Part shown: positions 29,165-39,710 of the stretch, in pieces
Numbering within the stretch: position 1 is the stretch's first letter
Layout: every line of letters starts with the position of its first letter
Source: an uncultured Roseovarius sp.
Lineage (GTDB): Bacteria > Pseudomonadota > Alphaproteobacteria > Rhodobacterales > Rhodobacteraceae
NCBI GenBank assembly: GCA_947496175.1
Contig: CANMBU010000003.1
Span: 398,334 to 462,333, forward strand
Direction of reading: 5' to 3'
Length of the DNA: 64,000 nucleotides
Translations under genes and position numbers: made by a program
Notes under the pieces: generated by a model
The model's input: only the letters and a program-made list of their open reading frames with translations
The model's database searches: none
What the model was told of the DNA's origin: nothing

Positions 29165-29761
29165 CTAACGACGCGTCGATAACACGTTGCGTTCGGCTGA
29201 GACACGAATTTCACGCACGTCTTCCAAGAGCGCGTTGCCGATAAATGCGCCGGCTTTCACCTCGCGGGTGCGTTGCGTGCCAACACGCGTTTGAACAGGC
29301 TGGACCGCGTTCAACGTATATTCCAGCACGCCATCCACCGGACCATCAAGATTGACCCGCAAAAGACGCACGTCGAACGCCCCTTCGCGGTTGGGCAGAC
29401 CTGTAACACGAACAATCGCACCCGAGGGCGTGCGTTCCACAACGAGGTCGGTCACTTCGTCCACAAGCGTGCCTTGATACTGCACTTGCGCGTTGCGACG
29501 GCGAAAAAGACCGGTGCGCTGAACAGTGGTGACATTGCGCCGGACCAATTGATTCCCGCCTCGTGTGTCAATCAGCGGGTTGTTCGTCTGACGGTCGTCT
29601 GGTGCAATCGTTGTTGGGGTTTGCGCGCGCGTTTCCACAACCGCCGATCTGCTGTTGCCAAACCAGTTGGACGGGTTGGCCCGCGACTCGCGCCACGCGC
29701 TGCAACTGGACAGGACCAGAGTGCCAATCAAGAGAACAGAAACTACGCCGCGCATCATCAC
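29165..29761 (-). CDS. Conserved lipoprotein of unknown function
   Basis: This 198-residue protein has a lipoprotein signal (MMMRGVVSVLLIGTLVLSSC with the lipidated Cys at about residue 20). After a Ser/Asn/Thr-rich linker comes a beta-rich domain (VDEVTDLVVERTPSGAIVRVTGLPNREGAFDVRLLRV). I do not recognise a named family. Its position facing rnd and next to sufE gives no functional clue; it is probably an envelope protein of this bacterial order. Confidence 0.75.
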   Translation of the reverse strand: MMMRGVVSVLLIGTLVLSSCSAWRESRANPSNWFGNSRSAVVETRAQTPTTIAPDDRQTNNPLIDTRGGNQLVRRNVTTVQRTGLFRRRNAQVQYQGTLVDEVTDLVVERTPSGAIVRVTGLPNREGAFDVRLLRVNLDGPVDGVLEYTLNAVQPVQTRVGTQRTREVKAGAFIGNALLEDVREIRVSAERNVLSTRR

Positions 29762-29929
29762 CGCCTTTATTCACCTGTTACCCGAGTACCCGATCCTCTG
29801 CGGCTTGAAAAGATGCAAGCGCGCGAAGTTTGTCTGCGGTTCGGGCCAGACAATGGAATGAATTCACTCTGGACGTCCTTGGACACTGCGCCTACCTGTG
29901 GATCAGCATAAACCAAAAGGATCAGGCGC

Positions 29930-30340
29930 GTGGCAAGCGAAGCGTTTGAAGCAATAGTCGAAGATTTCGAATTTCTCGAAGAATGGGAAGATCGTTATCG
30001 CTATGTGATTGAGCAGGGTAAGGCAATGGACCCATTGGAGGACGCACTGAAAGTGACGGCCACCAAGGTGGATGGCTGCGCCAGTCAGGTATGGTTGCAT
30101 CCACAGGTCACAGGCGGCACGTTTCGCTTTGATGGCGACAGCGATGCGATGATCGTGCGCGGACTGATTGCTGTGCTCAGAGCACTTTATAACGATATGG
30201 CTGTGCGCGATGTGCCTCAGGTGGACGCTCATGGCCAGTTGGCGCGGCTGGGCTTGAATGATCATCTGTCGGCACAGCGCTCAAACGGCTTGCGCGCAAT
30301 GATCGAGAGGATCAGGGCCGTCGCTTCAGAAGCGGCGTGA
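29930..30340 (+). CDS. sufE: SufE-like sulfur acceptor protein
   Basis: SufE accepts persulfide sulfur from the cysteine desulfurase SufS for Fe-S cluster assembly. The 136-residue product carries the conserved Cys50 in KVDGCASQVWL and the helical core EFLEEWEDRYRYVIEQG. The start is GTG at 29930 behind AAGGAT. No suf operon is adjacent; an isolated sufE is common in this group. Confidence 0.93.
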   Translation: MASEAFEAIVEDFEFLEEWEDRYRYVIEQGKAMDPLEDALKVTATKVDGCASQVWLHPQVTGGTFRFDGDSDAMIVRGLIAVLRALYNDMAVRDVPQVDAHGQLARLGLNDHLSAQRSNGLRAMIERIRAVASEAA

Positions 30341-30419
30341 ACTCAGGGCGGTGTCATGAACGCTGCGAACTAGGAGCCAATCCTTGGTGCTCTTTGAGGC
30401 GTTTTCAGCAAATCAAAGC

Positions 30420-31055
30420 TTAGGCTTGAGATTTCAGCGCCTTGGCCAGATCTCCGTAGCCAGTGAATCGGTACTCATAATCCAGACCCAGTCGATTGGC
30501 GCAGTCTTCGGCCTTGGCGCGCAGGGCAGGGTCCTCCACTTGTGCCTGATAGACCAGTTTGGTGTAGTTGCCAAAAAGCATATCGCGTAGCTCTGGATGC
30601 CGATCGAGCCCCATTGGTTTCCATACGAATGCATCGAATTGTTTGACCAGAAAATCCGTTAGGTAAAAGGCAGTGATTTCGTCACGCTTGGCAAAATCAT
30701 CATTGCCTTCGAAGAAGGAGTAGCAATGCGGGCCAGCGACCATTTCCACACCAAGTTCTTCACATTTCTTCTGCAACAGCCCACCTGTGCCGCAATCGGC
30801 GTAAACAACAAAGATGCGCTCATAGCGGTTGCGATGTTTTCGAACGGTGTCTTCCACTGCGTCTGTGATTTTGTCCGGGTAAAGGTGGTATTTCGCAGGC
30901 AGGCACTGGAGAACCATGTGATCCCAGCCATTGGTCTCTTTGAGCGCAAGAATTTCGCGCGCCAAGGCACCGCAGGCGATGAGCAGAATCTGACCTCTGC
31001 TGCTTTCGGAAAAGCCGTATTCGGTTAGCGTTTTGTCGTCAGGCACTTTGGTCAT
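30420..31055 (-). CDS. DUF1638 protein linked to the corrinoid/methionine block
   Basis: This 211-residue cytosolic protein of the DUF1638 family has conserved-looking Cys and Gly segments (LLIACGALAREIL, VVYADCGTGGLLQKKCEELG and AGPHCYSFFEG). Proteins of this family often sit beside corrinoid proteins and methyltransferases, and here it is the third leftward gene after the corrinoid-binding protein. Its biochemical role is not known to me; a part in cobalamin reactivation or methyl transfer is inference. Confidence 0.8.
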   Translation of the reverse strand: MTKVPDDKTLTEYGFSESSRGQILLIACGALAREILALKETNGWDHMVLQCLPAKYHLYPDKITDAVEDTVRKHRNRYERIFVVYADCGTGGLLQKKCEELGVEMVAGPHCYSFFEGNDDFAKRDEITAFYLTDFLVKQFDAFVWKPMGLDRHPELRDMLFGNYTKLVYQAQVEDPALRAKAEDCANRLGLDYEYRFTGYGDLAKALKSQA

Positions 31056-31239
31056 TCACGTACCTCATGCGGATCATAGTTGCCGATGTTGCCAGCTTGC
31101 AACTGACACCTTAGGACCGCGCGCTCAGTTACGCCAATTCGGGATTATCGAGCGACTTTAAAGTATTTCGACGTCAACCTGAGATATCAGCGATAGGCGA
31201 AGCGCGTGCAACGATTAGGCGTCGCGCTGCGTTTCGCGA

Positions 31240-32214
31240 TTATCTGTGAGCCAGGTTTGGTTCGAACCGCTTCAGTTTGACTGGTTTTGCACCAAATACG
31301 CCTCGATATTGTGGGCGTTGTGCAAGCAGAACAACGGCCGCGATAGCGAACAAAGCGCCGGCGAATATGTCCACAAAGTAATGCCCGCCAAACACCGGCG
31401 TCGATGCAATCATGGTGATCGAATAGAGCGACATCGGCCAAAACATCCACGTGCGGAAAAAGCAAATCGCCAGAAGAACACCGGAGGCTGTGTGATATGA
31501 TGGAAAAGTCACCAAACCAGGCAAACCGACGGGACTGATCAAAACGCTAACCTGAGAGTCGCGCAACATATCGAAATATGGGATATGATACACACCCGGC
31601 GGCTCTGGGAAGTTCGTGTAGGCTGACGGATCAAGAATATAGCGGTCCACGGCTGCCATGGCCGGGAACAGGGCACCGACCAGAACGCATATAACGGCCG
31701 TGTAAAAGAAGACGTCCATATAAAATCGGGTGCGTTGCCAGTCGCCGGAGAAAATCAGGGCTGTCATGCCCAGCAGCCCGACCATAGACAGCCACACATA
31801 GGCTTGATCCAACAGCGAAATCAACATGGGGCGCCCGTGAACCCATTCAAAATACGCAACCCAGTTGAACCCTAGGCTTTCGTCCCATCCGGCCAGCAGG
31901 TCGTCCTGGAAAGGGACCGGGATCATCATCGTCAGATGGTTGAGCGGAGGGACCACAACGGAGATACAGCACATGAACAGCATACCTTCGCAGAAGGCTT
32001 GCAGTTTTGGCACCAGCGGAGATCGAATTTTGCCGCGTTGCGACACCTTCAGCAGACAAATCCAGAATCCGCCAAACGTGAGCGCCAGCTTTACATAGAG
32101 CCCAAGGCCGACAAACGAGAGCGTCGCACGCGTTGCCCAAAAGGCCACGAGATTCACCACCAGGATGGCCAAAACGCTCAACCAGAGCCATTTACTCGTA
32201 ATAAGAAGAGGCAT
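31240..32214 (-). CDS. PAP2-superfamily membrane phosphatase/phosphotransferase
   Basis: This 324-residue polytopic membrane protein has about six helices. The C-terminal half carries the phosphatase-type residues FPSYHTASG and FGGHYFVDIFAG, the second and third motifs of the PAP2 family. Such proteins dephosphorylate lipid phosphates or move phospho-head groups. The substrate cannot be told. It lies between the DUF1638 gene and the corrinoid-binding gene on the same strand but with gaps of 150-180 bases, so operon membership is doubtful. Confidence 0.82.
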   Translation of the reverse strand: MPLLITSKWLWLSVLAILVVNLVAFWATRATLSFVGLGLYVKLALTFGGFWICLLKVSQRGKIRSPLVPKLQAFCEGMLFMCCISVVVPPLNHLTMMIPVPFQDDLLAGWDESLGFNWVAYFEWVHGRPMLISLLDQAYVWLSMVGLLGMTALIFSGDWQRTRFYMDVFFYTAVICVLVGALFPAMAAVDRYILDPSAYTNFPEPPGVYHIPYFDMLRDSQVSVLISPVGLPGLVTFPSYHTASGVLLAICFFRTWMFWPMSLYSITMIASTPVFGGHYFVDIFAGALFAIAAVVLLAQRPQYRGVFGAKPVKLKRFEPNLAHR

Positions 32215-32322
32215 TCAGCCGATCCGGACCCATTTCGTGACGAACCTGATTTTTTCAGAAAACTATGTCGAAAATTGGGGTCGGGCATGGCGAGTTTTTG
32301 CGCCTTGCGACTGCAAACAAAG

Positions 32323-32348
32323 AAGCGAGGCCCAAACAGACCTCGCTT
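32323..32348 (-). terminator. Intrinsic terminator after the corrinoid-binding gene
   Basis: Stem AAGCGAGG / CCTCGCTT with a 10-base loop, followed on the minus strand by a T-rich tail (CTTTGTTT). It lies 26 bases beyond the stop at 32374. Confidence 0.7.
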
Positions 32349-32373
32349 AACTGTAATTGACCAGTGTAACGGC

Positions 32374-33078
<705 letters not shown>

Positions 33079-33288
33079 TGGCTTTATCCTTGGGGCTCGG
33101 GCGCAAGCGTGCGCGCATGTATACTGACTGAGCATTCACCGAAAGTTTCCAAATTCACTGTTCGAATTGCGACATAGGTGGCCCTTTCCCCGACTTCTAA
33201 CGCAGATTTGCCTCGGCTATGTGTGAAAACTTTCGAAGAGATATATGAGTTTATTGCATATGTTCCTCATTTGTTCCAAAATCACACC

Positions 33289-34380
33289 ATGCAGGAAAAA
33301 TCTCTCTCATACGACCCGACTTTGCGCCGTGCAGGGCGTGGGGCCGTGAGCAATACAGCCGGGCGCTATGAAACACATGAAAGACCATATGAAGCGGATG
33401 GCTGGAATATGGACGACGAGGTTCGCCCATTGCGTACAGAGGTCAGTGTGGAATGTCCGCGAAAGGCCATTACCTACAATCGTTCACCTGATTTGCCCTT
33501 CGACCGGTCAATCAACCCTTACCGCGGGTGTGAGCATGGGTGCATCTATTGCTTTGCGCGGCCCACGCATGCCTGGCTAGGTTTGTCAGCCGGTCTGGAT
33601 TTTGAAACCTGATTGGTGGCGCGTCCCGAGACACCGCGGGTTTTGGCACAGGAGTTACGAAAACAGTCCTATCAGGTCGCGCCTATCGCCATTGGGACCA
33701 ACACGGACCCCTATCAACCGATTGAAAAGACGCATGAAATCATGCGTGCCTGCCTTCAGGTTCTGTCCGATTTCAACCATCCGGTCGCGATCGTCACCAA
33801 GGGAAGTTTGATTGAACGCGATATCGACATCCTGTCGGATATGGCCACGCGCGGGCTGGTGAAAGTTGGCATATCCGTGACAACGCTCGATGCGGAGATG
33901 TCGCGGAAATTGGAGCCGCGTGCGCCTGCGCCGAAGCGGCGATTGAGAATGATTTCTCGATTGGCCGAAGCCGGCATTCCTGTGCGGATTATGACCTCGC
34001 CAATCATTCCCGGGCTGACCTGCCACGAGATTGAGCCATTGCTGGCTGCCGGGGCCAAGGCGGGGGCGACGGCGGCGACATGGGTGATGCTGCGGCTACC
34101 CTTGGAGGTGTCTGCGCTCTTTCGCGAATGGCTGGATGCGCATGTGCCGGACCGTGCAAAGCGGGTTATGGGCCTGGTGCGCGAGATGCATGGCGGTCAG
34201 GATTACGCCGCGGATTGGGGGCGCCGAATGCGCGGGCAGGGGGCCTATGCCGACATCATTGCGCAAAGGTTCAAGCTGGCCAGCGCCCGTTTGGGCCTGG
34301 ATCAGGAGATGTCCGCGTTGCGCTGCGATCTGTTTCGACCGCCGCCCAGACCCGGTGATCAGCTTTCATTGTTTGAATGA
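33289..34380 (+). pseudogene. PA0069-type radical SAM protein interrupted by an in-frame TGA
   Basis: The reading frame encodes a radical SAM protein of the spore-photoproduct-lyase-like (PA0069) group, with the cluster motif CEHGCIYC followed by [23 protein letters not shown] at 33610-33612 interrupts it directly after DFET, and the same frame resumes at once with LVARPETPRVLAQELRKQSYQ and continues to 34380. There is no frameshift. Intact relatives read through this point with a basic residue, so the gene is disrupted by a nonsense change, a sequencing error, or a recoding event. The family function is poorly defined. It lies between the two methionine synthase modules on the opposite strand. 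Confidence 0.8.
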
Positions 34381-34447
34381 GATGGGCGGCATGAGATCGT
34401 CGGAAACGGGTGCCACCGCAGGTTTGGTTCACCTCAGCAGGACTTCC

Positions 34448-35467
34448 TTAGGCGCGCCTGCGGCGTCTGCGCCGGTCTCTCTCAGGGGCGCCTGCGCCCT
34501 CTTCGGTGCCGTCCACGGCAGAGGAAAACGGGCCAATCGCGTCGGCAATCGCATCTAGCGTGGGCCGTTCACCTCGTGGGCGGCTTTCAAGGGCATCCCG
34601 CATCAATGCCAGATGCTCGGCTTGGGTGCCGCAACACCCCCCAATGATCGTCGCACCGGCATCGCGGGCAAGAACCGCATACTCAGCCATCAATTCGGGG
34701 GTGCCGTCATAGTGGATGTGACCGTCAACATATTTAGGAATGCCCGCATTGCCTTTCGCGATCACGGGCCGGTTGCTTCCTTGCGCGGCAAAGCCGAGGA
34801 CCGTTCGCAAAAGGTCAGACGCGCCGACACCGCAGTTTGCACCATAGGCCAAGGGGGCGTTTGGCAATTTATCCACCAGTTTGGCCATATCGGCCGATGT
34901 CAGCCCCATCATGGTGCGTCCGGCAGTGTCAAAACTCATCGTGCCGCACCAGGGGATGTCAGCCAGAGCAAACGCCTCGGCGGCGGCTTTGTATTCCTCA
35001 GGCGCTGAGATGGTTTCGAGCCAGAGCACATCTGCGCCGCCCTCTTTCAGCCCATCCGCCTGTTCATGGAAAATCTCCACAGCAAGCTCGTGCGTGAGGC
35101 TGCCCATGGGGGCCATGATTTCACCGGTGGGGCCAACCGAGCCTGCAACCACAACTTTGCGGTCTTGACGATCAACAACCTCACGGCCGATTTCGGCGGA
35201 GATACGCGAAAGCTCATGCGCGCGCTTTTCCGCGCTGTGCAGCTTCAGGCGCGCGGCGTTGCCGCCAAAGGAGTTGGTGAGGAACAGGTCCGATCCCGCA
35301 TCCACCGCCAGTTTGTAAAGTTTCTCGATCCGGTCGGGGTGCTCAACATTCCACATCTCCGGCGCGTCGCCCGAGCTGAGCCCCATGTTGAACAGGTTGG
35401 TGCCAGTGGCACCATCGGCAAGGATCCAGTCCCGCTCGGTCAGCATCGCGCTCAGGGCGTTGGTCAT
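34448..35467 (-). CDS. Homocysteine S-methyltransferase module of a split methionine synthase
   Basis: This 339-residue protein of the homocysteine methyltransferase/BHMT family has the TIM-barrel start ILADGATGTNLFNMGL, a first Zn ligand in GANCGVG (Cys212) and a double-Cys GGCCGTQ (Cys278/279). It probably transfers a methyl group from the methylcobalamin protein encoded about 1.4 kb downstream on the same strand to homocysteine. The pterin-binding module is not in the window. An alternative role is betaine-homocysteine methyltransferase, but the absence of B12-independent hallmarks I can verify and the neighbouring corrinoid gene favour MetH-like function. The tail is unusually Arg-rich (RDRRRRRRRA). 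Confidence 0.85.
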   Translation of the reverse strand: MTNALSAMLTERDWILADGATGTNLFNMGLSSGDAPEMWNVEHPDRIEKLYKLAVDAGSDLFLTNSFGGNAARLKLHSAEKRAHELSRISAEIGREVVDRQDRKVVVAGSVGPTGEIMAPMGSLTHELAVEIFHEQADGLKEGGADVLWLETISAPEEYKAAAEAFALADIPWCGTMSFDTAGRTMMGLTSADMAKLVDKLPNAPLAYGANCGVGASDLLRTVLGFAAQGSNRPVIAKGNAGIPKYVDGHIHYDGTPELMAEYAVLARDAGATIIGGCCGTQAEHLALMRDALESRPRGERPTLDAIADAIGPFSSAVDGTEEGAGAPERDRRRRRRRA

Positions 35468-35500
35468 AATGTCGCTTCCGTTGTGATGCCATGGGATGTC

Positions 35501-37360
35501 TCACACCCCTCGCGCGCGCGCAAATTCATTATTTTCATGATGATTGTGAGCCAGATTGCGATTGGGGCGGCGGACGGCGCGCAACAGATCACCCAGACCA
35601 ATGGCAAGCTGAACCCAGCTTGGGGCCAGCGCATAGCGCGGTGAGCGTTTAGGATTGAAGCTTTTTTTGAACTGGGACAAGCCGGTGGAGCATCCCGACT
35701 TGGCGGCCAACCACGCGATCAAACCCCGCTCTGGCGGCAGTGCGGCCAGACAAAATCGCGGCACACCAGCCTCATTGGCAGCAGCAATAGCCGCGGTGAT
35801 CAGCGCATGCATGGTACCATCCGGGACCGGCGCATTGGCCCGCATCAGGTCCAGACACCACTCATCCGTACTGACGTGAAAGCTGGCAAAGGCCACAACA
35901 CGGCCCTTGAGACGTGCAAGAAAAACATCTTGATGACTAAGGTATTCGGGACAAAACTGTCCCATTGTCATACCGCGCGCCCGACCTTGACGCGCCTGCC
36001 AATCAGCGTCGACTTGCGCCAGCTCTTTCCACGGCAGGGCCGTCCCGCGCTCGATTGAGAGGCCTGCCTGTTCTGCCTGACGTAGTTTGCGCCGCAACTG
36101 TCGATACGCGCGACCCTCGGTCTGAAACTCTGACGGTTTGAGCACCAGATCATCCGCCACATGCAACGCCCGCCATCCAGACTTTGTCGCAACAGCCGTC
36201 ATGCGGCCATCGGCTTTGTAAACTATGGGAAAAAGCATTTCCCGGTGCGCTTGCTTTTTCAAGGTTGCAAGCGCCGCTTCGGGGGCTCCGCCAAGAGCTG
36301 CGAACAGCAGACACAGACTTTGCCCTGGGCGCAACACGGGCAGGCTGACATGACGCGATGCGATAACACCAGCGTCCGCTTGCCGGCACAGGCCAATTTC
36401 GGCGCGGGGCGCTTTCCTGAGGTCGCGTTCGTGCAGGTTGCGTCGGCAAATGTCGGAATGCGCCAATGGCGCAAACGGGCGCAGCAGCAGCAAAGCGGCC
36501 AGGCTGAAGGGTATTGCATAGTAGATCAGACGAAATGCGACGATGCCGCAAAGTAATTCAGCCTGAGGAATGCCCGGAAGAGCCGCCAGCAACACAAGCT
36601 CAAACGGCCCCACACCGCCGGGCGTGCCGCTCAGCAGGGCCGCGCCAAGCGCCAACATATAGGCAGGCATAAGCGCAAGAAGCGGCAACGCGGTGTCAGA
36701 AGGCATAAGACACCACAGAGCCACCCCTGCACAAAAAGTGTCGATCAGGGTGAGACTGGCAATACCCCCGAGCATTCGCAGGCTCGGGCCCCGGAGAATG
36801 GCGCGTCCAAGTCTGAATGTTGGATAAAGAAAGCAGAGTAACCCAAAGCTACAAAACAAAAATAAGCAAAACAAACCTTGATGAAATGACAGGACATCTG
36901 ATGGGAACAAAACCCCTATCAGGCCAAGGCACAGCACCAAACCCAACAGAAAACTCACCGCCACGCCCGTGGCGATTTTTGTAGCCTGAGCCAGCGACAG
37001 GTCGGGCACCAGACGCCATCGCACCAAGGCGCCGCTCAGAACCCCAAGGCCGATGGTTTGACCGATCGCAATGGCCGCAGCACCGCTGGCGCAGGCCTGA
37101 CGAGGGCTGCAATCGGTGCGTAAATGCCGGTGCAGGATCAAATCGTAGCGACCCAATGCCCAAAAGCTCACAGCTGTGGCCAATCCGGCCGATATCCATT
37201 GTGCCGATGTCAGGTTCGCCAGAGCAGTCCCAAGGCCCGCAAAGGTGTCTGATGAAATTTGGCCTTGCAGTATCCAAAGGCACAAAGCGCCGACGGCAAG
37301 TGGCATGACATGGCGCAGGAAACTTGTTGCGGGTGCCTTGCCCCCGACCAGTGTGAACAT
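35501..37360 (-). CDS. MprF-like lipid flippase / aminoacyl-phosphatidylglycerol synthase
   Basis: This 619-residue two-part protein has an N-terminal membrane region of about 8-9 helices (residues about 15-315) with an ...LLSGTPGGVGPFE... segment typical of the UPF0104/lysyl-PG flippase family. A soluble C-terminal GNAT-like DUF2156 domain (about 345-590) follows, with KPSEFQTEGRAYRQLRRKLRQAEQAG and WCLDLMRANAPVPDGTMHALI. MprF attaches amino acids from tRNA to phosphatidylglycerol, reducing negative surface charge. It is shorter than Staphylococcus MprF (about 840), with fewer helices. GGAGG precedes the ATG. The amino acid transferred cannot be deduced. Confidence 0.82.
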   Translation of the reverse strand: MFTLVGGKAPATSFLRHVMPLAVGALCLWILQGQISSDTFAGLGTALANLTSAQWISAGLATAVSFWALGRYDLILHRHLRTDCSPRQACASGAAAIAIGQTIGLGVLSGALVRWRLVPDLSLAQATKIATGVAVSFLLGLVLCLGLIGVLFPSDVLSFHQGLFCLFLFCSFGLLCFLYPTFRLGRAILRGPSLRMLGGIASLTLIDTFCAGVALWCLMPSDTALPLLALMPAYMLALGAALLSGTPGGVGPFELVLLAALPGIPQAELLCGIVAFRLIYYAIPFSLAALLLLRPFAPLAHSDICRRNLHERDLRKAPRAEIGLCRQADAGVIASRHVSLPVLRPGQSLCLLFAALGGAPEAALATLKKQAHREMLFPIVYKADGRMTAVATKSGWRALHVADDLVLKPSEFQTEGRAYRQLRRKLRQAEQAGLSIERGTALPWKELAQVDADWQARQGRARGMTMGQFCPEYLSHQDVFLARLKGRVVAFASFHVSTDEWCLDLMRANAPVPDGTMHALITAAIAAANEAGVPRFCLAALPPERGLIAWLAAKSGCSTGLSQFKKSFNPKRSPRYALAPSWVQLAIGLGDLLRAVRRPNRNLAHNHHENNEFARARGV

Positions 37361-37443
37361 GCAACCTCCAGACGGATGAATTTCAACCGTGCCTTGGTGC
37401 CATGTTCGGGCTTTCAGCCGCCTTAACGTTTAAAATACGCATG

Positions 37444-37475
37444 AAAAAAGGCGCGTTCTGATCAGACGCGCCTTT
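37444..37475 (-). terminator. Intrinsic terminator after the zeta-subunit gene
   Basis: Stem GGCGCGT / ACGCGCC with a TCTGATCAG-type loop and a run of six T on the minus strand (CGCCTTTTTTC). It lies about 22 bases after the stop at 37497. Confidence 0.85.
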
Positions 37476-37496
37476 CATCTGCAGGTGGAACGAATG

Positions 37497-37811
37497 TCAG
37501 ATCTCGCTCATAATCTGGTCCTGGGCGACACGCACCATTTCCTCGATCTTGGCTCGCACGGTGTCCGCATCGGCCAGATCGCCCAGATCACCAGCCACTT
37601 TGCGCACGACATCCTCATAACCGGCCTCTTCAAAATCAGCCAGAACCACCTCTTTGGCATAGGCCTGCGCTTCTTCGCCGGATTTGCCCATCAGCTCAGC
37701 CGCCCACAGACCCACAAGCTTGTTGCGGCGCGCCTCGACCTTGAATTGCATCTCGGCGTCGTGGGCATATTTGTTTTCAAAGGCGTTTTCGCGGTCGTCA
37801 AAGGTGCTCAT
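37497..37811 (-). CDS. ATP synthase zeta-type inhibitory subunit (DUF1476)
   Basis: This 104-residue, helical DUF1476 protein starts MSTFDDRENAFENKYAHDAEMQFK and continues with RRNKLVGLWAAELMG. In Paracoccus this family is the zeta subunit that inhibits ATP hydrolysis by the F1-ATPase through its N-terminus. The start at 37811 gives the usual family N-terminus; the frame extends 7 codons further without support. It is divergent from purC. Confidence 0.9.
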   Translation of the reverse strand: MSTFDDRENAFENKYAHDAEMQFKVEARRNKLVGLWAAELMGKSGEEAQAYAKEVVLADFEEAGYEDVVRKVAGDLGDLADADTVRAKIEEMVRVAQDQIMSEI

Positions 37812-37981
37812 TATGCTCTCCGTTCTAAGCACAGCGCCATGTGGTGCTATTGCTCAAGATATGGCCGCAAGGCTCCAAACGTGCAAGGGCTAAAGCCGTT
37901 CTTGCCCCATTTCGCGCCATGCACTATGAGAGCGCCATAAGCCGCGCCGACCCGCGCGCGGCCCTTTCAGAAAGAGAGCCC

Positions 37982-38743
37982 ATGGCGCGGCGCAAGAAAA
38001 TTTACGAAGGCAAAGCAAAGACACTCTTTGAAGGGCCTGAGCCCGGCACGATTGTGCAGTATTTCAAGGATGATGCGACGGCCTTTAATGCTCAGAAAAA
38101 GGACGTCATCGAAGGCAAAGGCGTGCTCAACAACATGCTGAGCGAGTATTTTATGAATGGCCTCACGAACGTGGGCATTCCCAACCACTTCATCAAACGC
38201 ATCAACATGCGCGAGCAACTGGTGCGCACCTGTGAAATCGTGCCGCTGGAAGTCATCGTGCGCAACTATGCCGCCGGGACCATGGCGCAGCGCTTGGGCA
38301 TGGATGAAGGCACGCAACTGCCGCGTCCGGTGGTGGAGTATTGTCTCAAGGATGACAACCTGGGCGATCCGCTTGTCACCGAAGAACACATCGCCGCCTT
38401 TGGCTGGGCCAGCCAGCAAGATATGGAAGACATCCTTTCGCTGGCCTTACGGGTGAATGATTTCCTCTCAGGTGTCATGTACGGCGTCGGTATCCGTCTG
38501 GTAGATTTCAAAATCGAGATTGGCCGCATCTATGACGGGGATTTCATGCGCCTCATCGTGGCCGATGAAATTTCGCCCGACAGCTGCCGTTTGTGGGATA
38601 TCGAGACGGGTGAAAAGCTCGACAAAGACGTCTTCCGCCGCGATCTGGGCAGTCTGACGGATGCCTATACAGAAGTGGCCAAACGTCTGGGCGTTATGCC
38701 CAAGGGTGCCACGCCAATGACCAAACCGACGCTGATCAACTGA
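37982..38743 (+). CDS. purC: SAICAR synthetase
   Basis: PurC joins aspartate to CAIR with ATP in purine synthesis. The 253-residue product reads [22 protein letters not shown] at the N-terminus and has the usual [13 protein letters not shown] and [10 protein letters not shown] segments. The ATG at 37982 follows AGAAAGAGAG; the open frame extends 47 codons upstream without sense. It is the first gene of purC-purS-purQ. Confidence 0.97.
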   Translation: MARRKKIYEGKAKTLFEGPEPGTIVQYFKDDATAFNAQKKDVIEGKGVLNNMLSEYFMNGLTNVGIPNHFIKRINMREQLVRTCEIVPLEVIVRNYAAGTMAQRLGMDEGTQLPRPVVEYCLKDDNLGDPLVTEEHIAAFGWASQQDMEDILSLALRVNDFLSGVMYGVGIRLVDFKIEIGRIYDGDFMRLIVADEISPDSCRLWDIETGEKLDKDVFRRDLGSLTDAYTEVAKRLGVMPKGATPMTKPTLIN

Positions 38744-38757
38744 AGGGGCAAGAGCAG

Positions 38758-38997
38758 ATGAAAGCACGCGTACATGTCATGCTGAAAAACGGGGTTCTGG
38801 ATCCGCAGGGCGAGGCGGTGCGCCATGCGCTTGGTCAGCTCGGATTTGACGGGGTCGAAGGCGTGCGGCAGGGCAAGGTAATTGAGCTTGAACTGACCGA
38901 GACCGATGCAGCCAAGGCCGAAGAAACCGTGACCGCCATGTGCGAAAAGCTTCTGGCCAACACAGTGATCGAATCTTATTCGGTGGAGATCGCCTGA
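38758..38997 (+). CDS. purS: Phosphoribosylformylglycinamidine synthase subunit PurS
   Basis: This 79-residue PurS bridges the glutaminase PurQ and the synthetase PurL in FGAM synthase. It has the family pattern KARVHVMLKNGVLDPQGEAVRHALGQLGF. It starts 14 bases after purC and its stop shares a base with the purQ ATG. Confidence 0.96.
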   Translation: MKARVHVMLKNGVLDPQGEAVRHALGQLGFDGVEGVRQGKVIELELTETDAAKAEETVTAMCEKLLANTVIESYSVEIA

Positions 38998-39665
38998 TGC
39001 ATGCCGCCGTTGTCGTCTTTCCAGGATCCAACTGTGACCGCGACATGAAGGTCGCGTTCGAGAATGCCGGGGCCAAGGTCACGATGGTCTGGCACAAGGA
39101 TACCGACCTGCCCAAGGGCGTCGACGTGGTAGGCATTCCGGGCGGATTTTCCTTTGGCGATTACCTGCGCTGTGGGGCGATTGCCGCCAATTCACCGATC
39201 TGTCAGTCCGTAAAGGCGCATGCAGATCGTGGCGGGTATGCCTTAGGCATTTGCAACGGATTTCAGGTGTTGACGGAAACAGGCATGTTACCGGGTGTAT
39301 TGCTGCGCAATTCTGGCCTGAAGTATGTTTGCAAAGCCCTTGATCTCAAAGTGGAAACATCAAACTCTGCATTCACTTCCGGCTATAACGCGGGCACAAC
39401 CATTACCATTCCGATTGCGCATCATGACGGCAACTATTTTGCCGATGATGACACGCTCAAAGCGCTCAATGACAACGAACGCGTCGCCTTCCGTTATGTC
39501 GAGAACCCAAACGGATCGCAGCAGGACATTGCCGGCATTCTGTCTCAGAACCGGCGCGTTCTGGGTATGATGCCGCACCCTGAGCGGATGGCGGAACCCA
39601 TCCATGGCAACACCGAAGGTGCCACACTCTTTGCAAGTCTTGTGGGACAACTTGCCGATGCGTGA
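38997..39665 (+). CDS. purQ: Phosphoribosylformylglycinamidine synthase subunit PurQ
   Basis: PurQ is the glutaminase subunit that supplies ammonia to PurL. The 222-residue product starts MHAAVVVFPGSNCDRD, with the catalytic Cys in YALGICNGFQVL and His/Glu in MMPHPERM. The ATG shares a base with the purS TGA (TGATG). PurL is not in this window. Confidence 0.97.
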   Translation: MHAAVVVFPGSNCDRDMKVAFENAGAKVTMVWHKDTDLPKGVDVVGIPGGFSFGDYLRCGAIAANSPICQSVKAHADRGGYALGICNGFQVLTETGMLPGVLLRNSGLKYVCKALDLKVETSNSAFTSGYNAGTTITIPIAHHDGNYFADDDTLKALNDNERVAFRYVENPNGSQQDIAGILSQNRRVLGMMPHPERMAEPIHGNTEGATLFASLVGQLADA

Positions 39666-39710
39666 GTGCGCACGCTTGAGACCCGACACCGAGCGGTCTA
39701 CCATAGTCGC

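Noticed and set aside
33610..33612. TGA in the radical SAM gene read as a selenocysteine codon
   Set aside because: Position is not a known Sec site and relatives carry a basic residue; no hairpin resembling a SECIS was evident right after it.
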